Part shown: one piece after another, positions 1-8,580 of the stretch
Layout: the number at the start of each line of letters is the position of its first letter
Position numbering within the stretch: the first letter of the stretch is position 1
NCBI GenBank assembly: GCA_028277395.1
Contig: JANQGJ010000060.1
Coordinates: forward strand, 1 to 64,000
Source: Bacteroidales bacterium
GTDB taxonomy: Bacteria; Bacteroidota; Bacteroidia; Bacteroidales; F082
Length of the DNA stretch: 64,000 nucleotides
Reading direction: 5' to 3'
The notes under the pieces: generated by a model
Databases searched by the model: none
What the model was told of the DNA's origin: nothing
Seen by the model: the letters and a program-made list of their open reading frames with translations, nothing else
Program-made: the position numbers and the translations under genes

Positions 1-394
<394 letters not shown>

Positions 395-451
395 AACCAG
401 GTAAGGTCTCTTTTACAGGCAAGATATTTTTGCTTTCTTTCATTATTGTCA

Positions 452-487
452 TTGATTTATCAAAATACCAAAGAGTTGATAAATCAA
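452..487 (+). other. Hairpin in the 23S-5S spacer
   Basis: A 12-bp perfect inverted repeat (452-463 with 476-487, TTGATTTATCAA-type arms) lies between the 23S and 5S genes. A second small hairpin follows at 498-503 with 510-515 (GAACCA/TGGTTC). By position these are likely structures used during rRNA precursor processing; no tRNA is present in this spacer. The function is inferred. Confidence 0.55.
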
Positions 488-523
488 AAAATATAACGAA
501 CCAATAATATGGTTCATAAAAAG

Positions 524-637
<114 letters not shown>

Positions 638-646
638 ACTTAACAG

Positions 647-675
647 AAAGCCTCGCAATTGCGGGGCTTTTTTTT
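647..675 (+). terminator. Rho-independent terminator of the rRNA operon
   Basis: A 10-bp stem, 647-656 with 661-670 (AAAGCCTCGC and GCGGGGCTTT, one G-T pair), with an AATT loop, followed by a T run to 675. It lies 10 nt after 5S rRNA, so it ends the rrn operon. Confidence 0.93.
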
Positions 676-1330
676 GACCTTTCAAAAACTCGTTTCCTTA
701 AAGCCTTAGTATAATTACCGCAATAAAGATCAGCTACTTAGATGCTGTTTCGTGAAAAACAAGGTAATAAAATATACCCTTGCGATGTAATCATTTAAAC
801 CACTTCTGTGAAGAAATCGACAAACAGAAAGTATTCTGTAGATATAAGTAAATAGTACTTTGAAGAATATCAAATTAATTGGAACAGGATCAAAGCTATT
901 AAATACTCAAAAAGTAAGAGTATAGTTTTGTTTATAGTTACATATTAACAATGCAAACTAATATGTAATACATTTATTTGCTTCATTATATTAGTAACAA
1001 AACTAGCGTTGCATCGGTCAAAATGGTGATTTTATTTGTCCTATTAATATAGGATTCAAAACCACCACAGTAAGTATGTTTTGTGAATGGTGTTTACAAC
1101 AGAAGCTGTTAATATATTTTGAGTTGGAAAACATTGGTTATATTAAAAAAATATCAGCTTTAAATAGTTGATTTTGATGCTAATTGAGTTACTATTGAGT
1201 CAATTTGCAGTGAAATTGATTACTTGTTTATTATTTTTTTGAAATATATGAATTCAATTTAAAGAAAAGCTGTAAATTGTGCGATCGAAAATGTGAATCC
1301 ATAATTATGAGCATAATAAAGTTATAAAGT
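676..1330. other. Non-coding AT-rich interval after the rRNA operon
   Basis: About 655 bp without a convincing gene on either strand; the short frames are interrupted by stops. It contains nested inverted repeats: outer arms 924-932 and 996-1004 (AGTTTTGTT/AACAAAACT) and inner arms 938-946 and 960-968 (TTACATATT/AATATGTAA). The promoter of the downstream secreted-protein gene must lie in the last part, but no clear TAnnTTTG box was identified. No small RNA can be supported by eye. Confidence 0.5.
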
Positions 1331-4276
1331 ATGAAACGAAAAAATTTACCATTAAGCTTAGCATTGATTTCCATAGTATTAGGAGCGATAGCATTGGGCT
1401 TTTCTCACAAAAAGAGTGAATCAAATTACTCACCGAGATTGATCGATGAGTCGTCGTTGGTATATGGAATTAAGCCTTCGGTGGAGTATTTGGCTCAGAT
1501 TAGAAATAATCAGACCACTGGTGTAATTGCTCCGGAGTACCTCCAGAGATTACAAAATCAGTTAGATGATTTTGCTAATGACCGTTCTTCAGTTGATATG
1601 AAGTGGAGTCAGTTGGGGCCTGATAACTTTGGTGGAAGAACACGAGCCATTTTATTTGATAATCAGGACGCAACTGCAGGTACGGTTTATGCAGCAGGTG
1701 TGAATGGAGGCATTTGGAAGTCTTCAGATGTTGGGACAAGTTGGTCGAAGATTAATAAAGGTAACTATAACTTAAATGTAACCTGTATGGCACAAGATGC
1801 TAGTGGAACAATTTACGCAGGAACAGGAGAAAGCTTTGCTGCTGAAACAGTATCGGGGCTTGATGAATTGGGTTTCACTGGTGGTTTTATGGGACAAGGG
1901 ATATTTAAATCAACCGATGGCGATAATTTTACTTTAATTCCATCTACTACTCCTCAATTTAATGATGAAACAAGTGAATGGGCATTTGTTAATGAACTTG
2001 CAATTGACATGAGCAGTGGTCGTATTTATGCAGCTACAAATGCCGGATTAATGTATTCAAGTAATGCCGGAGAATCATGGGCTGTTGCAAAAGACACCTC
2101 CGGAGCTGAGTTGAATATGAATTCAATGGATGTTCAGGTTTCTTCTGATGGAGCTGTTGTTGCATTCGTTGATGAATACTGCTATATTTCACCAAGTGGG
2201 AATGCTGAAGCATTCATGACCAGGTCCACAGGTGATTCGGTTAGTCTACCAAGTTCGAATGTTGGGCGAATTGAGTTTGCATTCGCACCATCAGATCCAA
2301 ATATACTTTATGCAAGTGTTGCTAATAACTTAGGTAATCTTTTCAATATTTATCGTTCTGATGACAAAGGGGTGAACTGGAGAATTGTTATGCCAGGGTC
2401 ACATACAATTAACCTTTTCTCAGGACAAGGTAAATATAATAATGTTATAGCTGTATTTCCTGAAAATCCTGATAAAGTATTATTAGGAGGAATTAACGCA
2501 TGGGAAGGTGAAAAAGTCCAGGAGACAGGATATTTTGCATGGAGAAGTATTTCCACAGCAATCTTCACTCCTTTTTCACCTAGTTATCTGCATGTAGACC
2601 ACCACGCTTATGTATTCCGCCCTGGAACAAACAATACATTTATGATCGGAACCGATGGGGGAGTTTCTCTTGGAACACTTGAAAGTTCGTATTATTCTTT
2701 TCAGGGAAGTAACAGAAGTTATTATACAACTCAGTTTTACAGTATAGGACCATCAGGTTTACTCAATTATGTTGTCGGAGGCGCTCAGGATAACGGATCA
2801 ATTCTTATTACCGGCGAAGGTAATACGGACTATGAAGGTGAAGAAATATTAGATGGAGATGGATGTGCAACTGTTGTTTCTGTAATTAACAAGGATGTGC
2901 TTGTAGTTAGTGAGCCTGGTAATGAACAGAATTTTATATTCAGATCAGAAGATGGAGGAGCTAATTATTCAACAGAATTTGTAGATGATTTAAGTCTTGC
3001 TGTTAACTTCTTTGTAACTCCTATTTCTTTATGGGAAAGCTTTAATAATGAAAATAGTCGCGATTCAATCTGGTATCATGCTAAAACTACAATTCCCGGA
3101 GGAACTAAAGTTCAGGTGAGAAGTAGAAACAGCAAACAACCATTTTATTATACAACACCGTCTGATGTAATTCTGTATGAAGGTGATTCTATTCTTGTTC
3201 AGGATATTGTTTCATCCAGATTATTCATTGCAACATTCAATAAAGTATATATGACAAAAGAACTACACTGGTTTGATAAGGTCCCTGAATGGTTCGAAAT
3301 ATCAAATCTTGATGTTGGTTTTGACGGATCATCACAGTGTATGTCATATTCTTCAGATGCTAACCATTTATTTGTTGGTACAAGAGAAGGTCGGTTATAC
3401 AGAATATCTAATCTTGCACTTGCTTACGATTCAATACATGCTGATGTAAATAGTGCAGAGTGTATAGTTGCAACACAGGAAATACCTCTTTATATTCCTG
3501 GTACAACTGAACCAATATCTCAGGTGATTACTTCGGTTGCGGTTGATCCTCAGAATCCTGCAAATGTTATGGTAACTTTTGGAAATTATGGTAATGACCA
3601 TTATGTAATGTACAGTAATAATGCATTAGATGAAGTTCCAACATTTACAACCCGCCAGGGTAATCTGCCACAAATGCCGATATACTCTTCAATTATTGAA
3701 ATGTCAGATACTGATATTGCTATAATTGGTACTGAATATGGTATTTTTGCTACTGAAGATATTACACAGGAGTCTCCGGTTTGGATGAGACAAGACAGCT
3801 TAATGGGAAGTGTACCTGTATTCCAATTATTACAACAAAGAGTATCTCAGCTAGCTGATACAGTAGTTTTGGTTAATGGTAATGAGGTTATTGAAGTTGT
3901 TTATCCCGGAACAAATAATTATGGTGTAATTTATGCAGCTACATACGGAAGGGGTTTACTACGTTGTAATTTATTCCAAAAACCAGTAGGAATTGACGAT
4001 AACTATGTTGATAATAAACGTGAAATATTGGACTTAAAAGTATTTCCGAACCCTGTTTCTACCAACGCAACATTAGAATTTGAGACCTTTGGAAAAGGTA
4101 TGGCTAATATTACTGTGTATGACCTTGCCGGAAGACAAACATTATCTATAGACAGAAATGTAATAAAAGGAATGAATAAACTGGATGTTGATTTATCTAC
4201 TTTAAAAACGGGTTCCTACATAATTCAAATCATTGTTGGAAACGATGTATATTCACAAAAAATCGTTACAAATTAA
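1331..4276 (+). CDS. Secreted BNR/sortilin-like beta-propeller protein with T9SS sorting domain
   Basis: A 981-residue exported protein. Residues 1-24 form a signal sequence (MKRKNLPLSLALISIVLGAI, hydrophobic). Around residues 95-150 it has the WSQLGPDNFGGRTRAI and GGIWKSSDVGTSWSKI motifs of BNR/VPS10-type propellers, in which short blades carry xSxDGGxxW-like turns; more blades follow (YSSNAGESW, YRSDDKGVNW, FRSEDGGANYS). Residues about 899-981 form a type A T9SS C-terminal domain (FPNPVSTNATLEF ... GSYIIQI), which directs secretion and cell-surface attachment. Family knowledge suggests a surface glycan- or protein-binding role, but no catalytic residues of sialidases can be assigned. The next cargo gene starts 30 nt downstream, so the two are likely co-transcribed. 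Confidence 0.88.
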   Translation: MKRKNLPLSLALISIVLGAIALGFSHKKSESNYSPRLIDESSLVYGIKPSVEYLAQIRNNQTTGVIAPEYLQRLQNQLDDFANDRSSVDMKWSQLGPDNFGGRTRAILFDNQDATAGTVYAAGVNGGIWKSSDVGTSWSKINKGNYNLNVTCMAQDASGTIYAGTGESFAAETVSGLDELGFTGGFMGQGIFKSTDGDNFTLIPSTTPQFNDETSEWAFVNELAIDMSSGRIYAATNAGLMYSSNAGESWAVAKDTSGAELNMNSMDVQVSSDGAVVAFVDEYCYISPSGNAEAFMTRSTGDSVSLPSSNVGRIEFAFAPSDPNILYASVANNLGNLFNIYRSDDKGVNWRIVMPGSHTINLFSGQGKYNNVIAVFPENPDKVLLGGINAWEGEKVQETGYFAWRSISTAIFTPFSPSYLHVDHHAYVFRPGTNNTFMIGTDGGVSLGTLESSYYSFQGSNRSYYTTQFYSIGPSGLLNYVVGGAQDNGSILITGEGNTDYEGEEILDGDGCATVVSVINKDVLVVSEPGNEQNFIFRSEDGGANYSTEFVDDLSLAVNFFVTPISLWESFNNENSRDSIWYHAKTTIPGGTKVQVRSRNSKQPFYYTTPSDVILYEGDSILVQDIVSSRLFIATFNKVYMTKELHWFDKVPEWFEISNLDVGFDGSSQCMSYSSDANHLFVGTREGRLYRISNLALAYDSIHADVNSAECIVATQEIPLYIPGTTEPISQVITSVAVDPQNPANVMVTFGNYGNDHYVMYSNNALDEVPTFTTRQGNLPQMPIYSSIIEMSDTDIAIIGTEYGIFATEDITQESPVWMRQDSLMGSVPVFQLLQQRVSQLADTVVLVNGNEVIEVVYPGTNNYGVIYAATYGRGLLRCNLFQKPVGIDDNYVDNKREILDLKVFPNPVSTNATLEFETFGKGMANITVYDLAGRQTLSIDRNVIKGMNKLDVDLSTLKTGSYIIQIIVGNDVYSQKIVTN

Positions 4277-4306
4277 TTCGAAAAAATAATTTTAAAATCT
4301 ACGAAT

Positions 4307-6577
4307 ATGAAAAATATTTATTCAATTCTTAGTTTGTTTCTGGTAATCTTAACAGTATCAGTGTTTGGACAATCAAGAATATATGCTCCAACTTTGAATG
4401 CTCCGGAAGATTTAGCAGTAGGACAGATGCCGGATGTTAAATTGGATTGGAACGCTGTAACCGGATCCGGATTGGAAATTTTATATGGTGCTGAATTGGC
4501 TGACAACCCCGAGTTTACAGATGCTGAAGTGTTTGAGCCAACGAATGTTACTGCTATTTCAATGACAGATCTGGAATTTGGTAAAACTTATTACTGGAGG
4601 GTTAGAGCATTTGAAGATGGTGTTGCTTCCGACTGGAGTGAAACATGGAGTTTTACTGTTTTATGGAGTATAACTATGAAAAACCCTGAAGAAGGTATGA
4701 TGGAGTTTATTAACCCTGAAATCACCTGGGAAGGTTTAACCGGTATAAATGGATATCAATTACAAGTAGATACTGTATATGAGTGGAATCATGATGAATC
4801 AGGTGTGTCAGGTGTATTGAAAGCAACAAATATTGTTGCTGATAACGATATTTGGGCAGTTGGTGAAGGTGGCATAGTTCTCCATTTTGATGGAACCTCA
4901 TGGTCACAAGTTGATGTTGGCTCATCAGAAGACTTTAACGATGTTTGTTTTATTGATGCTTCAAATGGTTTTATAGTAGGTAATGCAGGAACTGTAATGT
5001 ATTACGATGGTTCATCATGGACACCTGTTGATGTTGGTGCAACTGGTAATATAAACGGAGTTAGCTTTACTGATATAAATAACGGTGTTGTAGTTGGAGA
5101 TGATGGCCTTGTTGTAGTGTATACTGACGGAACATGGGAAATGAAAGATACCGGAGATGATAATAAACTGTATGATGTTGATATGGTTAATCCAAACAGT
5201 ATCTGGGCATGTGGAGATGGCAAAATAGTTGTTAAATATGACGGTACTGAGTGGACTGCTGAAGAAATTGGAAACAGAGACCATTATTCCATTGCAATGG
5301 TTGATGAGAACACAGGATGGATTGTTGGTAAGTCAGGTAAAATATATCGTTGGAATGGTATGCTGTGGTACGAAGAAGAATCAAATACCACTAAGCATTT
5401 ATGGGGTGTTAGTATTGACGGAATGATTGGTTACGCTGTAGGTGAAGAAGGAACCCTTCTGATGTTCAATGGTGCCTGGAGTCCTGTTACTTCCGGTTTG
5501 GGAATTGATGATATTATGGAAGGTGTGGATCTGAAAGACGAAGTAGGTCTTATTGTAGGACATGATGGAGTAATTTTAAGAAAGGTTGATGAAGGCTTTT
5601 CAAGCCCATATTTGTTTACTCTTGATCTTCCTGCCGATACTTCCAATTGGGAATTGGAAGAATTATTATTCGGTAGTACATTTTATTATAAACTAAGAGC
5701 CTGGCATAGTGTTGATACAACTCAATGGTCTGGTGTTAAGTCTTTTTCAACTTATGCTACTACAACCTTAGTTTCACCAGCAAGTGGAGAAATGACAGAC
5801 CTGCTTGTTGAATTTGAATGGGCAGAGTATGAAGGTATTACTAATTATATCTTTGAAATTGCGACCGATGAAGATTTCACTGAACCAAGAATATTTGCCC
5901 CTGAAGTTGATACTCTTCCTGTTAATGACCTTGTATTTGGTCAACAGTATTTCTGGAGAGTAGCGGCTCAACACGCACTTGATATTTCAGATTGGTCAGA
6001 GGTTTGGACAATTACAACTGTTGAAACGATCACTCTTGAAGCTCCTGCAAATAATGCCCAGGATATTAACAGATGTCCGTTGTTCGATTGGACTGATGTT
6101 GAAGGTGCATCTGGTTATGAAGTATGGATTGATACCGATATTTCTTTTGGTAATCCTGAAATTCATGAAGTTGAAGAAGGACATTATCAATGTCAGTCAG
6201 CAATGGCTGGTAATACAGTGTTCTATTGGAAGGTTAGAGGTAAGTCAGGTGCTGAGTTCTCAGAATGGAGTGAAACATGGTCGTTCAAAACTGAAGGAAA
6301 TATTGGAATTGATGAACAGCTAAATGATAAGGATATAAGTATTTATCCTAATCCTGCTGCTGATGTGATTAATGTTTCGATTATTTGCAATAATGTTGAA
6401 GATTATACACTGAGTATTATAGATATTACAGGTAGAGTTGTTTATAGTTCATCAATTGATTGTAAGGTAGGTAAGAATACTGTTACAATTGATGCGTCTA
6501 ATATTGTAAGTGGTTCTTATACACTTAATGTTAGTAACGAAGAACAAGTTGTAAGCAAAAGGTTACTTGTAAAATAG
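4307..6577 (+). CDS. Secreted FnIII-like and beta-propeller protein with T9SS sorting domain
   Basis: A 756-residue exported protein with a signal peptide (1-21, ending VFGQ). Fibronectin type III-like units, recognised by repeated YYWRVRA...SDWSETWSF endings, occupy about 28-118, 120-160 plus 432-482, 486-571 and 574-662. The second unit is split by seven propeller blades (162-430) with repeating xxIWAVGEGGIVLHFDGTSW-type motifs, similar to the Ycf48/photosystem II stability factor class. Residues 676-756 are a type A T9SS C-terminal domain (IYPNPAADVINV ... GSYTLNVSN). It sits 30 nt after the preceding T9SS cargo gene and is followed by a terminator. Role inferred: surface binding or scaffold protein; no enzymatic motif is seen. 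Confidence 0.88.
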   Translation: MKNIYSILSLFLVILTVSVFGQSRIYAPTLNAPEDLAVGQMPDVKLDWNAVTGSGLEILYGAELADNPEFTDAEVFEPTNVTAISMTDLEFGKTYYWRVRAFEDGVASDWSETWSFTVLWSITMKNPEEGMMEFINPEITWEGLTGINGYQLQVDTVYEWNHDESGVSGVLKATNIVADNDIWAVGEGGIVLHFDGTSWSQVDVGSSEDFNDVCFIDASNGFIVGNAGTVMYYDGSSWTPVDVGATGNINGVSFTDINNGVVVGDDGLVVVYTDGTWEMKDTGDDNKLYDVDMVNPNSIWACGDGKIVVKYDGTEWTAEEIGNRDHYSIAMVDENTGWIVGKSGKIYRWNGMLWYEEESNTTKHLWGVSIDGMIGYAVGEEGTLLMFNGAWSPVTSGLGIDDIMEGVDLKDEVGLIVGHDGVILRKVDEGFSSPYLFTLDLPADTSNWELEELLFGSTFYYKLRAWHSVDTTQWSGVKSFSTYATTTLVSPASGEMTDLLVEFEWAEYEGITNYIFEIATDEDFTEPRIFAPEVDTLPVNDLVFGQQYFWRVAAQHALDISDWSEVWTITTVETITLEAPANNAQDINRCPLFDWTDVEGASGYEVWIDTDISFGNPEIHEVEEGHYQCQSAMAGNTVFYWKVRGKSGAEFSEWSETWSFKTEGNIGIDEQLNDKDISIYPNPAADVINVSIICNNVEDYTLSIIDITGRVVYSSSIDCKVGKNTVTIDASNIVSGSYTLNVSNEEQVVSKRLLVK

Positions 6578-6602
6578 ATACAAGATTTATATAATAATTA
6601 TG

Positions 6603-6637
6603 AGAGACTGTCTGTAAAAAGGCAGTCTCTTTTTTTA
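6603..6637 (+). terminator. Rho-independent terminator
   Basis: Stem AGAGACTG (6603-6610) with CAGTCTCT (6623-6630), extendable by two pairs inside, followed by seven T residues (6631-6637). It lies 25 nt after the stop codon of the second T9SS cargo gene and should end that two-gene transcript. Confidence 0.9.
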
Positions 6638-6774
6638 TATCAGTTCTGATATAAAATTACAGTTGTATTGCAGATGCCTAAAAATAAATCAGTTATTGAC
6701 AAAAAAATACAGTTGAGCATCATCCGGTAAAACAATGTGGTAGCAGAAGGTTGACGGGATAGCAGAATTGACTT

Positions 6775-7548
6775 CTAATACTTGTTGTAACGGCTTCCCA
6801 AAGAGACAGATATATAAAATGTAGGAAATAAAATCTGATCGGCATTGTTATACATAATGGTCATCCCTCCGGGCAATATATCAATAGCAGAACCTAATTC
6901 CACAGCCTTTATTTTAGTGTTATTGGTTCCAAACTCAAAATTCAACCCTCCTTTAAGGTGAATTCCAGGGTGAAGTGTTATTTCATTGAATCCTTTTGAA
7001 AAGGGCGCCCTTCCAAAAATATCTGTATTGGAGTGTTTCGTTGGATCAAATCTTTCGGGAACAATAGTAAAGGTTTCACCTGAACCGGAAATGTCTTTTA
7101 TAATATAAAGGTAATATGGTTTAGCGATCCCAAGGCTTAACCCACCGCCATATGTGAGTCTTAATTCAATTCCACCCCAATAAGGTTTTCGGTTTAACAG
7201 TTTTTTCCATATAAAATCTGCCCGAATGAAAAAAACATCATTCGACTTACCATAAACATATCTTTTCGAATTAATAACATAGGGATTTATCAACTTGATT
7301 TGTTTATAGGATTTCATATAAACAAACTCGAACTCGAGCATCCTGGTTTTAAAAATGGATAATCTTTTTCCGGTTCTAAAGTTAACACCTAAGCCAAGAT
7401 TATGCAGAACTATACCATAGGTCTTCTGTTTGTTGTAAAGGATTTTATTTGTAATAGTATCACTTTGCTCGGTGTCAAATTGAGCAACTGCACTCATACT
7501 GACAAGTGTCAATATGAAAAGAAACATTATTTTATCGTATCTTTTCAC
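6775..7548 (-). CDS. Hypothetical exported protein, probable outer-membrane beta-barrel
   Basis: A 257-residue protein of unrecognised family. Residues 1-22 are a signal peptide (MFLFILTLVSMSAVAQ cleavage region). The rest has alternating polar/hydrophobic stretches and aromatic residues (YWGGIELRLTYGGGLSLGI, HPGIHLKGGLNFEFG, FPTFYISVSLGSRY) typical of small Bacteroidota beta-barrels. The C-terminus, SVSLGSRYNKY, lacks a perfect terminal aromatic signature. It is transcribed alone, convergent with the T9SS pair and downstream of a small lipoprotein gene on the same strand. No function is assigned. Confidence 0.72.
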   Translation of the reverse strand: MKRYDKIMFLFILTLVSMSAVAQFDTEQSDTITNKILYNKQKTYGIVLHNLGLGVNFRTGKRLSIFKTRMLEFEFVYMKSYKQIKLINPYVINSKRYVYGKSNDVFFIRADFIWKKLLNRKPYWGGIELRLTYGGGLSLGIAKPYYLYIIKDISGSGETFTIVPERFDPTKHSNTDIFGRAPFSKGFNEITLHPGIHLKGGLNFEFGTNNTKIKAVELGSAIDILPGGMTIMYNNADQILFPTFYISVSLGSRYNKY

Positions 7549-7615
7549 TACAATTTATGAAGAATTCCGGAAACCGGTAATCTTTTAGTAAATAAAAGAT
7601 GACGATTAAAGGAAA

Positions 7616-7744
7616 TTAATATTTGTTCTCTTTTTGATATTTATGATTTTCCCCGTATGCAGCACATTTGCTTGACGATTTACATGAACTTGCAAACACA
7701 GCTATCATTATTACAGCAGAAACGAGGATAATTATTTTTTTCAT
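7616..7744 (-). CDS. Small predicted lipoprotein (42 residues)
   Basis: A short reading frame below the usual length cutoff: ATG at 7744-7742 and TAA at 7618-7616. The product begins MKKIIILVSAVIMIAVF, then ASSC at the position of a lipobox (Cys21), followed by a polar tail with KCAAYG and a Lys/Asn/Tyr-rich end. The layout (charged start, hydrophobic core, lipobox Cys, short mature peptide with a second Cys before A-Y) resembles tiny lipoproteins common in Bacteroidota. It occupies the otherwise empty gap between the barrel-like gene and the divergent ung gene. Function unknown. Confidence 0.68.
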   Translation of the reverse strand: MKKIIILVSAVIMIAVFASSCKSSSKCAAYGENHKYQKENKY

Positions 7745-7850
7745 AACTTTACATCTATAAGATTTACATATCGACAAAGAAAAGCAGATTTTAAGTAAAT
7801 AACAAGAATTTTTTACTTTTATTGTTTATTAATCAAATTTATCGTTACTA

Positions 7851-8528
7851 ATGCCGGAATTGAAACCTGAAATTGAAGAAAGCTGGAGTGTTGCTTTACA
7901 TGATGAATTTCAATCACACTATTTTATGGAACTAAAGGCCTTTCTGAATGAAGAAAAGAAAGCCTTTGATATATTTCCAAAAGGTAGTGAAATATTTGCA
8001 GCTTTTAATTTTACACCTCTCCCAAGAGTAAAAGTGGTTATTTTAGGGCAGGATCCATATCATGGTGTTGGTCAGGCTCATGGGTTAAGTTTCTCAGTAC
8101 CTGATGGTATTGGTTTTCCTCCTTCACTCAGGAATATATTCAAGGAACTTAATGATGATATTGGAGTAAAGATACCGCGATCAGGTAATCTGACAAAATG
8201 GGCAAATGAAGGTGTCCTTTTGCTAAACGCAACATTAACAGTCCGTAGATCACAGGCAGGATCTCATCAGGGAAAGGGTTGGGAAATTTTTACTGACCAG
8301 GTAATAAAAACTATATCTGACTTAAGAGCAGGAATAGTATTTATTCTCTGGGGAAAGTTTGCCCAGGATAAAGCATCACTAATTGATACAAGCAAGCATT
8401 TCATATTAACTAGTCCACACCCTTCACCATTTTCTGTTCATCGTGGCTTTTTTGGTTGTAAGCACTTCTCAAAAACAAATGCAATACTTGAGGAAAACGG
8501 ACTGGAACCGGTTAATTGGGAATTATAA
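7851..8528 (+). CDS. ung: Uracil-DNA glycosylase (family 1)
   Basis: A 225-residue enzyme that removes uracil from DNA to start base-excision repair in the cytoplasm. Family 1 motifs are complete: GQDPYH at 66-71 with catalytic Asp68, the LLLNATLTV strand at 123-131, and HPSPFS at 190-195 with the catalytic His190. The length matches bacterial Ung. One point is unusual: the residue after HPSP, a Leu that inserts into the DNA minor groove in the E. coli enzyme, is Phe194 here. The gene stands alone, divergent from the small lipoprotein gene, and is followed by a hairpin shared with the convergent porin gene. Confidence 0.97.
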   Translation: MPELKPEIEESWSVALHDEFQSHYFMELKAFLNEEKKAFDIFPKGSEIFAAFNFTPLPRVKVVILGQDPYHGVGQAHGLSFSVPDGIGFPPSLRNIFKELNDDIGVKIPRSGNLTKWANEGVLLLNATLTVRRSQAGSHQGKGWEIFTDQVIKTISDLRAGIVFILWGKFAQDKASLIDTSKHFILTSPHPSPFSVHRGFFGCKHFSKTNAILEENGLEPVNWEL

Positions 8529-8529
8529 A

Positions 8530-8558
8530 AAAAGCCGTAAGTAATACTTACGACTTTT
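8530..8558. terminator. Bidirectional terminator between ung and the FadL-type gene
   Basis: Inverted repeat CGTAAG (8536-8541) with CTTACG (8547-8552), extended past one mismatch by A/T pairs, giving an A run on the left and a T run on the right. It lies between two converging genes, so it can act in both directions. Confidence 0.75.
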
Positions 8559-8580
8559 CAAAATTTCTTTTAAAATTATT

